Below, piece by piece: positions 1-6,082 of a stretch of DNA of 7,123 nucleotides (its first letter is position 1; the number at the start of each line of letters is the position of its first letter). The stretch spans positions 1-7,123 of the forward strand of contig JAMFST010001259.1 of NCBI GenBank assembly GCA_026225435.1. Direction: 5' to 3'. The DNA is from Labilithrix luteola (GTDB taxonomy: Bacteria; Myxococcota_A; Polyangia; Polyangiales; Polyangiaceae). Both the position numbers and the translations under genes were made by a program. The notes beneath the pieces are model-generated. The model did not search any database, had not been told where the DNA came from, and saw only the letters and a program-made list of their open reading frames with translations.

Positions 1-1
1 G

Positions 2-736
2 GTGCTCGCCGCGCTCACCCCGCGCACCCGGCTCGTCTCCGTCTCCAACCTGCACAACCCGACCGGCGTGCGCATCCCCGACGAGATCTTCGCCGATCTG
101 GCCAGCGAGCTCGAAGCGCGCGACGTCGCCCTCCACGTGGACGAGGTCTATGGACCGTTCGACGCGGCCGCCGGCGATCGCGGCGTGGTGCTCGACGCCA
201 GCGGCAGGTTCGCCCGCTCCGCCTGCCGCCTCGGTCGCCGCGTCCTCGCCACCGGCTCGCTCACCAAGGTCTATGGCCTCGGCTCCGCGCGCATCGGCTA
301 CCTCGCTGCGCCCGAGGACCTCGCCGCCCGGGCCGTCCAGACGCTCGACGTCACCGTCGGGGACCTGCCGTCGCGCTGGGCCACCTTCGCGCAGCACGCC
401 TTCACCCGCCTCGCCGGGCCGGACGGGCTCGCCGAGCGCAGCCGTCGCCAGCTCGGCACCAAGCGCGAGCGGGTGGCCGCCTGGGCCGCCGCGCAGAAGG
501 ATCTCCTCTGGAGCGCGCCCGCGTCAGGCCTCTTCGGCTTCGTCCAGGTGCCGGAATCGGCCGCCGACGTCGAGGCGTGGATCGCTCGCGCCGCCGACCG
601 CGAAGGGGTCCAGGTGACGCCCGGCCGCTACTTCGGAGCCGCGCAAGGTTTTCGCCTCGCCTGGTCCCTCGACGACGCCAAGCTCGACCAGGCCCTCGAA
701 CGGCTCGGCCGCGCGCGTTACGCCGGCCCCACCTGA
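2..736 (+). CDS. PLP-dependent aminotransferase, class I/II (5' end missing)
   Basis: This is the C-terminal part of a fold-type I aminotransferase, which would transfer an amino group between an amino acid and a 2-oxo acid in the cytoplasm using pyridoxal phosphate. The landmarks are in the expected order in the visible 244 residues: the HNPTG motif at 18-22 (N19), the D47-x-x-Y50 pair that contacts the cofactor pyridine ring and phosphate, the SLTK lysine K89 that forms the Schiff base, R97 in SARIGY as a phosphate-binding arginine, and R218 in FRLAW as the substrate carboxylate arginine. The first visible codon is a GTG encoding an internal valine rather than a start; about 130-160 residues of the family's N-terminal domain lie outside the window. 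Substrate specificity cannot be read from this fragment. The gene ends 16 nt before the CcmF-CcmH gene, so it may be the upstream member of the same transcript. The family call is firm; the role is not. Confidence 0.9.
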   Translation: MLAALTPRTRLVSVSNLHNPTGVRIPDEIFADLASELEARDVALHVDEVYGPFDAAAGDRGVVLDASGRFARSACRLGRRVLATGSLTKVYGLGSARIGYLAAPEDLAARAVQTLDVTVGDLPSRWATFAQHAFTRLAGPDGLAERSRRQLGTKRERVAAWAAAQKDLLWSAPASGLFGFVQVPESAADVEAWIARAADREGVQVTPGRYFGAAQGFRLAWSLDDAKLDQALERLGRARYAGPT

Positions 737-744
737 TACAGTGC

Positions 745-761
745 GCTCCACAATGTGGAGC
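745..761 (+). promoter_or_regulatory. Inverted repeat spanning the ccmF-ccmH start codon
   Basis: A perfect 7-bp inverted repeat, GCTCCAC at 745-751 and GTGGAGC at 755-761, is separated by the 3-nt loop AAT. The ATG at 753-755 lies in the loop with its G in the stem. No Shine-Dalgarno sequence is visible upstream; the only GGAG (757-760) lies just inside the gene, in the 3' arm. As RNA this would be a tight hairpin presenting or hiding the start codon, and as DNA it could be a dyad operator. Either role is inference; a 7-bp repeat can occur by chance in sequence this GC-rich. Confidence 0.35.
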
Positions 762-3689
762 ACCTTCCCGTTATTCGGTTCGACCCTCCTGCTCGCGGTG
801 ATGGTCGTCGCCAGCTACACCTTCGCGGTGTCGCTCGCGGCGGGTGCGAGTGGACGCGCCCGGACCCTGCAAGCCGCGCGCTTCGGCGCCTACGGGACGG
901 TGATCCTCATCGCCACCTGCGTCTTCTGCCTGGCGTACGCCTTCGTCAGCCACGACTTCCGCATCCGCTACGTCACGCACTACTCCGACCGGTCGATGAC
1001 CACGGCGTACCTGCTGACCGCGCTCTGGGGCGGGCAAGACGGGTCGCTGCTCTGGTGGCTCTTCTTGATGAGCCTGTACATCGGCGCCTGCGTGAAGTGG
1101 CTCGGCGCCCGGTACCTCGAGCTGCAGCCGTACATCATCGCCACGTTGATGGCCGTCGTCCTCTTCTTCTGTGTGCTCATGGCCTTCTCGGCCAACCCCT
1201 TCGCGCAGAACATCTCCGGCGCCGCGCCCGACGGTGAGGGGTTCAACCCGCTCCTGCAGAACTACTGGATGATCATCCATCCGCCGTGCCTGTACACGGG
1301 CTTCGTCGGCTGCACGATCCCCTTCGCCTTCGCCGTCTCCGCGCTCGTCACCGGCCGCCTCGACAACGAGTGGATCCTCGCCTGCCGCAAGTGGGCCATC
1401 TTCGCCTGGCTGTTCCTCGCCATCGGCAACACCCTCGGGATGGTCTGGGCCTACGAGGAGCTCGGCTGGGGCGGCTACTGGGCCTGGGATCCGGTCGAGA
1501 ACGCGGCCTTCATGCCCTTCCTCACGGCCACCGCCTTCCTCCACTCGGTGATGATCCAGGAGCGCCGCGGCCTCCTCCGCGTGTGGAACGTCGCGCTCAT
1601 CTGCATGACGTTCTTCATGACGATCTTCGGCACGTTCCTCACGCGCTCCGGAGCCATCGCCAGCGTCCACGCCTTCGCCCAGTCGAGCATCGGCGCCTAC
1701 TTCGTCTGGTTCCTCGTGCTGGTCGTCGCCTTCGCCACCACGCTCGTCCTCTACCGCTGGCCCGAGCTGCGCGGCTACGACCCGCGCCCCGAGCTGCGTC
1801 GCGCCGCGGTCATCGCCGGCTGGATCATCCTGGTCTGCTGCGGCCCCGGGATCTTCTTCCTGGTGACCCGCGCCAAGCTGCCGCCGGCCATCCAGTTCCC
1901 CGCCCTCGCGGTCCTCGCCGGTGGCGCGGTCTACGTCGCCGTCGAGCTGGTCTACCGCCGCATGACCCGCGGGATGCACCTGAAGCTGCGCCGCGTCGGC
2001 ATGGAGTCGATCCTGTCGCGCGAGTTCACCTTCCTCCTGAACAACTGGGCGCTCCTCGGCTTCCTCGGCTTCGTGCTGGTGGCCACCACCTTCCCGATGA
2101 TCAGCGAGGCGCTGTGGGACGAGAAGGTCACCGTCGGCCCGCCCTACTACAACGCGTGGGTCCAGCCGATCGGCCTGGTCATCATGATGCTCATGGGGAT
2201 GGGGACCCTCTTCGGCTGGCGCAAGACCAGCCCCGAAGCGCTCAAGCGCGCCTTCTTCGCCCCGCTGGTGGCCGCCGCCGTCGCCATCGCCGCCCACTTC
2301 GCCTTCGGCGGGATGATCGGCTTCCCGGCGGTCGTCTGGGGCGACGCCATCTACCCGGGCGCGCTCGGCACCGCGCTGCGCGGCTTCAACGCTTACACCC
2401 CGGTGATGGGCGTGACGGTCGCGGTGTTCAACCTCGCCGTCGTCGTCCAGGAGTTCGTCGCGCTGTTCGCCGCCCGTCGCAAGAGCGGCGCGAGCAAGAG
2501 CGTGGCGCCGGTGCTCTGGTACGCCGGCTTCCTCCCCGGCTTCGTCTACACCCTGCTCACCTTGCCACCGGCCTCGCGCCGTCGCTACGGCGGGTACGTC
2601 GTCCACCTCGGCATCATCGTCATGTTCCTCGGCTTCACCGGGAAGTCGTGGACCATCGACAAGGAGACCACCCTCGCCGTTGGACAATCGTACGTCGTGC
2701 CGGCGCTCAACGGCCACGAGCGCTTCACCCTCGAGTACGTGGGCGAGCGCATGGAGGTCGACAACAACAAGCGGATGGTCTTCGCCGACATCCGCGTGAT
2801 GAGCGAGGGCAAGGTGCTCGGTGAGCTGCACCCGGCGAAGTTCATCTACAAGAAGATGCCGGAGTCGCCGACCACCGAGGTCTCGATGATGCACTCGGTG
2901 CGCGACGACCTGTACCTCGTGGTCGGCGTAGTGAACCCGCAGACCAAGATGGCCAGCCTGCAGATCCACGTGAACCCGCTGGTCGCCTGGGTGTGGTTCG
3001 GCTGCGTGATCTTGATCTTCGGCAGCTTCGTCTGCATGTGGCCCGAGCTGGTCCCCAACGAGTCGCGCGTCTGGCGCGTCGCCCGCGGCAGCGCGGCCAT
3101 CGCCACCAGCATCGTGATGGGCGTGCTCATCGCCATGCTCCCCTCGCCCGCCTTCGCGCAGAACGCGGCACCGGCGACCGGTGGTCAGCAGCAGCAGACC
3201 GCGGCGCAGGCGCAGTCCACCTCGACGATGGGGGACGGCGAGAGCATGCACGGCGTCGTCCGCATCGACAACGAGACGGAGCGCGCCATCTTCTCCAAGC
3301 TGCGCTGCCAGTGCGGCTGCCCCACCGATCTGCTGAGCACCTGCTCCTGCTCGTCGTTCGCCGAGCCCGCGCGCAACCGCATCCGCGCGCAGCTGGCCTC
3401 GGGGATGAAGCCGGACGACATCATCAACGCCTACGTCGCCGAGTACGGCGCGGGCTCCATCGCCGTGCCGGCCAACCGCGGATCGACGCGCCTCATCTAC
3501 GCCGTTCCGCTGGCGGCCATCGTCGGCGGCGGCGCGGGGCTCGCGCTGCTCCTGAAGCGCTGGCGCAAGAAGGAAGACGGCGACGGCGGCGGATCTGGTA
3601 GCAGCGGACCGGCCGGCGGTCCCGCCGGCGGCAAGGGCGACGACTACGACGCCCGCCTCGACGCGGAGCTCGATGACCTCGATGGCTGA
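753..3689 (+). CDS. CcmF-CcmH fusion: cytochrome c haem lyase with thioredox domain
   Basis: Residues 1 to about 765 form a full CcmF, the inner-membrane subunit of the System I haem lyase that takes haem from CcmE and attaches it to apocytochrome c. Visible landmarks are WGGQDGSLLWW from W92, the IHPP segment (H176), the WWD haem-handling segment from W239 to N250, H264 in a membrane helix, SVHAFA (H306) and YVVHLG (H618). These four histidines match the two periplasmic and two membrane haem ligands known in E. coli CcmF. A periplasmic beta region (about 640-745, with PTTEV from P706) and a last helix follow. Residues 772-802 then resemble a signal peptide ending AFA|Q. A Gln/Ala linker leads to a CcmH domain (about 843-910) with C852, C854, C856, C864 and C866, a C-terminal helix (914-935) and a Gly/Asp tail. 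E. coli CcmF is 647 residues and separate from CcmH. The ATG at 753 is preferred over the in-frame GTG at 741; neither has a clear ribosome-binding site. Confidence 0.93.
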   Translation: MWSTFPLFGSTLLLAVMVVASYTFAVSLAAGASGRARTLQAARFGAYGTVILIATCVFCLAYAFVSHDFRIRYVTHYSDRSMTTAYLLTALWGGQDGSLLWWLFLMSLYIGACVKWLGARYLELQPYIIATLMAVVLFFCVLMAFSANPFAQNISGAAPDGEGFNPLLQNYWMIIHPPCLYTGFVGCTIPFAFAVSALVTGRLDNEWILACRKWAIFAWLFLAIGNTLGMVWAYEELGWGGYWAWDPVENAAFMPFLTATAFLHSVMIQERRGLLRVWNVALICMTFFMTIFGTFLTRSGAIASVHAFAQSSIGAYFVWFLVLVVAFATTLVLYRWPELRGYDPRPELRRAAVIAGWIILVCCGPGIFFLVTRAKLPPAIQFPALAVLAGGAVYVAVELVYRRMTRGMHLKLRRVGMESILSREFTFLLNNWALLGFLGFVLVATTFPMISEALWDEKVTVGPPYYNAWVQPIGLVIMMLMGMGTLFGWRKTSPEALKRAFFAPLVAAAVAIAAHFAFGGMIGFPAVVWGDAIYPGALGTALRGFNAYTPVMGVTVAVFNLAVVVQEFVALFAARRKSGASKSVAPVLWYAGFLPGFVYTLLTLPPASRRRYGGYVVHLGIIVMFLGFTGKSWTIDKETTLAVGQSYVVPALNGHERFTLEYVGERMEVDNNKRMVFADIRVMSEGKVLGELHPAKFIYKKMPESPTTEVSMMHSVRDDLYLVVGVVNPQTKMASLQIHVNPLVAWVWFGCVILIFGSFVCMWPELVPNESRVWRVARGSAAIATSIVMGVLIAMLPSPAFAQNAAPATGGQQQQTAAQAQSTSTMGDGESMHGVVRIDNETERAIFSKLRCQCGCPTDLLSTCSCSSFAEPARNRIRAQLASGMKPDDIINAYVAEYGAGSIAVPANRGSTRLIYAVPLAAIVGGGAGLALLLKRWRKKEDGDGGGSGSSGPAGGPAGGKGDDYDARLDAELDDLDG
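3066..3158 (+). other. Internal signal-peptide-like segment between CcmF and CcmH
   Basis: Codons for residues 772-802 of the fusion read as a classical signal peptide: a basic start with R772, R775 and R778, a hydrophobic core (IVMGVLIAML), a PSPAFA tail and then Q803. Small residues at -3 and -1 (A800, A802) fit signal peptidase I. This is where a stand-alone ccmH gene would encode its own signal peptide. If the segment enters the membrane after the last CcmF helix, the CcmH cysteines would face the periplasm, where they are needed. Cleavage would release a separate, C-terminally anchored CcmH. Both insertion and cleavage are inferred. Confidence 0.6.
3159..3689 (+). other. CcmH (CycL) module of the fusion
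   Basis: This segment encodes the periplasmic CcmH part, whose family reduces or holds the haem-binding CXXCH cysteines of apocytochrome c. After a low-complexity Gln/Ala linker, the domain starts near E843 and runs through the cysteine cluster and an A/R-rich helix to an AYVAEYGAGSIAVPA segment, which corresponds to the family's conserved YG...P region. E. coli-type CcmH has one LRCxxC pair; here the sequence is LRCQCGC followed eight residues later by CSC, a five-cysteine variant I associate with deltaproteobacterial CcmH proteins. The module ends in a membrane helix (914-935), a Gly/Ser-rich linker and the acidic tail YDARLDAELDDLD. No good internal ribosome-binding site and start codon were found for independent translation. 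Confidence 0.8.
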
Positions 3690-4605
3690 AGACGTCCCCT
3701 CGAACGGCCGCGCGAAGACGAGCGCCACCGCGAAGAAGAAGCGCCCGTCCGGTGCCTCGCCCGCCGCGAAGGGCTCGGTGCGCACCACCAAGGCGCAGGC
3801 GAGCAAGCCGGCGCCCGGGGTCGACAACTCCGACGCGCTCGAGTCGGAGCGCGCGCTCGGCCGCTGGTTCGCCGTCGTCCTTCCTGCGGGCACCGCGCTG
3901 CTGGCCATCGCGGTCGGCAGCGTCGCCAGCATCGGTCCCGGCATCCTCGTCCTCGCCGCCGGCGCGCTGCTCGGCGCCATCGCGCTGTTGTGGAGCAGCC
4001 TGCGCACGCTCGCCGGCGACGCCGCGCTCCCCGAGGAGCTCGAGGTCATCGACGGGATCCCGCTGCGCGAAGATCCGCTGCAGGCGCGCAAGAAGGAGCT
4101 GCTCCGCGCGCTGAAGGACCTCGCCCACGACCACGCCGTCGGCAAGATCGACGACGAGGACTTCGAGGATCTCGACGCGCGCTACCGCGAGCAAGCGAAG
4201 ACGGTCATGCGCGAGATCGATCTCGCCGGCACCCCGGCGCGCGAGCGGGCCGAGAAGCTCGCCCGCGAGCACCTGGCGAAGGTCGGCCTCGCCGCCAAGC
4301 GTCGCGCCGCGGTCGCCGCGGAAGAAGAGGACACCGAGGACGAGGACGACAACGGCCCGGAGCAAGACGCCGAGGACACGGTCGCCGAGGAGCAGGCGGA
4401 GCAGGCCGAAGACGCGGAGGCCGCCGAAGAGCTCCGTCGCGAGGCGCCGGTCGCCGTCGCCACCCGCCCGCGCATCAGCGAGCGGCAGACCTGCCCCAAG
4501 TGCGGCACCTCCAACGAGGGGGACGCCACCTTCTGCAAGAAGTGCGGAGCGTCGCTGACCGCGCCATCCGCCGAAGAGCGCGACGCCGCGGAGAACGCCT
4601 CGTGA
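3673..4605 (+). CDS. Membrane protein with CcmI-like cytoplasmic hairpin and C-terminal zinc ribbon
   Basis: This 310-residue protein has four visible parts. Residues 14-46 are Lys/Ala/Ser-rich and strongly basic, like a disordered histone-H1-type tail. Residues 65-110 form two closely spaced membrane helices. Residues 136-182 are a predicted helical hairpin with the pattern LLRALKDL..DHAVGKID..DFE, which resembles the cytoplasmic loop motif of CcmI. The C terminus has an acidic Glu/Asp/Ala stretch (217-257) and a zinc ribbon with C274-x2-C277 and C288-x2-C291. Both ends are predicted cytoplasmic. The gene overlaps the end of the ccmF-ccmH fusion by 17 bp from the ATG at 3673, or by 8 bp from the in-frame ATG at 3682. 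A GGAG at 3665-3668 is 4 nt from the first and 13 nt from the second, so the start is uncertain. The context suggests a haem-lyase accessory or CcmI substitute, but the periplasmic TPR domain of CcmI is absent. The exact function is unknown. Confidence 0.85.
   Translation: MTSMAEDVPSNGRAKTSATAKKKRPSGASPAAKGSVRTTKAQASKPAPGVDNSDALESERALGRWFAVVLPAGTALLAIAVGSVASIGPGILVLAAGALLGAIALLWSSLRTLAGDAALPEELEVIDGIPLREDPLQARKKELLRALKDLAHDHAVGKIDDEDFEDLDARYREQAKTVMREIDLAGTPARERAEKLAREHLAKVGLAAKRRAAVAAEEEDTEDEDDNGPEQDAEDTVAEEQAEQAEDAEAAEELRREAPVAVATRPRISERQTCPKCGTSNEGDATFCKKCGASLTAPSAEERDAAENAS
4590..4594 (+). promoter_or_regulatory. Ribosome-binding site deciding the GTG start at 4602
   Basis: GGAGA lies 7 nt before the GTG at 4602-4604, which overlaps the TGA (4603-4605) of the previous gene in a GTGA arrangement. 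The reading frame is open far upstream, to 3990, so this site and the signal peptide that begins immediately after it fix the true start. Confidence 0.7.
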
Positions 4606-6059
4606 AACGCCTGTCCATCCTCGCCACCGCGGCGGTGAGCGCGCTCGCCGTCTGCTCGTTCGTCGCCCCCGCGATCGCCGCCGACGGAGGCGCGCCCGCA
4701 CCGAAGCCCGCAGCCGTACCGAGCGCGAACCCCGCCCCGGCAGCCGCCGGCGAGGCCAGCGCCAACCACCCCGCCCCGCTCGCTCCCGGCGCCGAGACCG
4801 CCCCGCTCCCCGCCGGCCACCCGATGGTCGCGCCCGACGACGAGAGCGGCGACGACGGTGAGGACGGCGCAGGAATGGGCGGCATGGGTGGCGCGCCCGG
4901 CGCCCCTCCGCCCAACGGCAACGGTGGCGGCACCACCGACGCCAACGGCATCTTCCGCGCGCCCCCCGATCCGGAGATGGAAGACCCCTCGCTCCCGCCG
5001 GGCACCATCGCCGTCCGCATCCTCGACGCCAACGGGATGCCCGTCCCGCACGCCCCCATCACCCTCGGCATCCTCAAGAACAGCGTCGCCAAGGGGGAGA
5101 GCCGCGAGAAGGTGATCCGCGAGGCGGACGCCAACGGCGTGTTCGTCTTCGGCGGCCTCACCGTCGGCAGCGGCATCGCCTACCGGGTCAGCTCCCCGCG
5201 CGGCGATGGCACCTACGCCGCCATGCCGTTCAACCTGCCGAGCGCGCGCGGGATGCGCGTCACCCTGCACGTCTACGACGCCAGCGGCAGCATCCAGGAC
5301 GCGCGCATCGTCTTCCAGACCGCCCTGTACGTGGAGGTGAAGGACGACCGCGTGCAGTTCGAGCAGCTCTTCGCCGTCTTCAACTTCGGCAAGGTGGCCT
5401 GGATCCCGGGCGACGCAGTCATCCCGCTTCCGCCCGAGTACACCGCCTTCAGCGCGCAGCAGGAGATGAGCGACACCGGCGCCGACGCGGTCGCCGGCAA
5501 GGGGATCAAGCTCCACGGCACCTTCGGCCCCGGCCGCCACGACGTGACCTTCCGCTGGCAGCTCCCCTACGACGGCGCGTCCGAGCTCGCCCTCGACGTC
5601 GGCCTCCCGATGCACGTGGCGACCGCCCGCGTCGTCGCGGCCGCCGCCCCCGGCATGACCCTGAGCGTGGACGGCTTCCCCGGCGCCCAGAGCCCGCCGC
5701 CCGAGGCGGGAGGCCAGCGCGTGCTGCAGACCGAGCGGCAGGTTCAGCCCAACGACCCGCCGCTGCGCACCCTCCACGTGCGCATCAAGGACCTCCCGAC
5801 CGCCGGGCCTGCCCGCTTCGTCGCCACCGGTATCGCCGGAGTGGGCGTCCTCGCCGGCCTCGCCTTTGCCTTCGGTCGGGCCGTCCCCTCCGCCGCCAAG
5901 AAGCCCCGCCGCCGCGAGCGAGCCCTCCTCCTCGCGGAGCTCGAGGACCTCGAACACGCCCACGCCGAGGGGGAGATCGGCCCCAAAACGTACGAGCGCG
6001 CCCGCCGCGAGCTGGTCGACGCGCTCGCCCGGACGCTGGGAGATGCCGCGATCTCCTGA
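4602..6059 (+). CDS. Secreted, membrane-anchored beta-domain protein with CcmI-like cytoplasmic tail
   Basis: The 485-residue product begins with a signal peptide (MKRLSILATAAVSALAV..., likely cut after A26 in PAIA|AD). A long disordered Pro/Ala/Gly region (about 27-125) follows, including a GMGGMGG stretch. Residues 133-225 look like a carboxypeptidase-regulatory-like beta sandwich, with the pattern GTIAVRILDANGMPVPHAPI and later DANGVFVFGGL. A second beta-rich region covers about 230-400. A single membrane helix (about 405-425) is followed by the basic stop KKPRRRER and a cytoplasmic helical hairpin (440-480). Ten of twenty residues at 441-460 match residues 141-160 of the preceding protein. 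No catalytic motif was recognised, so a structural or binding role on the periplasmic face is more likely than an enzymatic one. The 4-bp overlap with the previous gene implies translational coupling. Linkage to cytochrome c maturation rests on position and on the shared hairpin. Confidence 0.85.
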   Translation: MKRLSILATAAVSALAVCSFVAPAIAADGGAPAPKPAAVPSANPAPAAAGEASANHPAPLAPGAETAPLPAGHPMVAPDDESGDDGEDGAGMGGMGGAPGAPPPNGNGGGTTDANGIFRAPPDPEMEDPSLPPGTIAVRILDANGMPVPHAPITLGILKNSVAKGESREKVIREADANGVFVFGGLTVGSGIAYRVSSPRGDGTYAAMPFNLPSARGMRVTLHVYDASGSIQDARIVFQTALYVEVKDDRVQFEQLFAVFNFGKVAWIPGDAVIPLPPEYTAFSAQQEMSDTGADAVAGKGIKLHGTFGPGRHDVTFRWQLPYDGASELALDVGLPMHVATARVVAAAAPGMTLSVDGFPGAQSPPPEAGGQRVLQTERQVQPNDPPLRTLHVRIKDLPTAGPARFVATGIAGVGVLAGLAFAFGRAVPSAAKKPRRRERALLLAELEDLEHAHAEGEIGPKTYERARRELVDALARTLGDAAIS

Positions 6060-6060
6060 A

Positions 6061-6073
6061 CGCGCTGAGCGCG
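6061..6073 (+). repeat. Short inverted repeat just after the stop codon at 6059
   Basis: CGCGC (6061-6065) and GCGCG (6069-6073) form a 5-bp stem around TGA, immediately after the beta-domain gene. There is no T tract, and the next gene starts 10 nt later, so it does not look like an intrinsic terminator. It may stabilise the mRNA end or be a chance result of composition. Confidence 0.25.
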
Positions 6074-6082
6074 CCTGACGCG

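Noticed and set aside
2..4. GTG at the window edge as a start codon for the aminotransferase
   Set aside because: The sequence enters in mid-fold, and the N-terminal part of the PLP domain that precedes HNPTG would be missing. The codon is an internal valine.
1286..2824. A 512-codon + strand frame inside ccmF
   Set aside because: It is an Arg/Pro/Leu/His-rich shifted reading of the same DNA; the ccmF frame accounts for all conserved residues.
3036..3158. Independent translation start for CcmH inside the fusion (ATG at 3036, or the GTG-ATG pair at 3114-3119)
   Set aside because: No Shine-Dalgarno sequence precedes these codons. The later pair would remove the basic part of the signal peptide, and the frame is continuous with CcmF.
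771..4145. A 1124-codon open frame on the - strand opposite the CcmF-CcmH fusion and the start of the next gene
   Set aside because: Its translation is a low-information mix of Arg, Ala, Asp, Glu, Gly and His with no domain, as expected for an antisense frame of GC-rich coding DNA. The + strand carries clear CcmF and CcmH motifs throughout.
3990..4601. Upstream extension of the beta-domain protein's frame
   Set aside because: The extension is Arg/Ala/Gly-rich and overlaps the zinc-ribbon gene, while a good ribosome-binding site and a signal peptide begin at 4590-4602.
3493..5963. Long - strand open frames opposite the zinc-ribbon and beta-domain genes
   Set aside because: They are compositionally biased with no recognisable motif. 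The + strand genes there have coupled starts, a signal peptide and a zinc ribbon.
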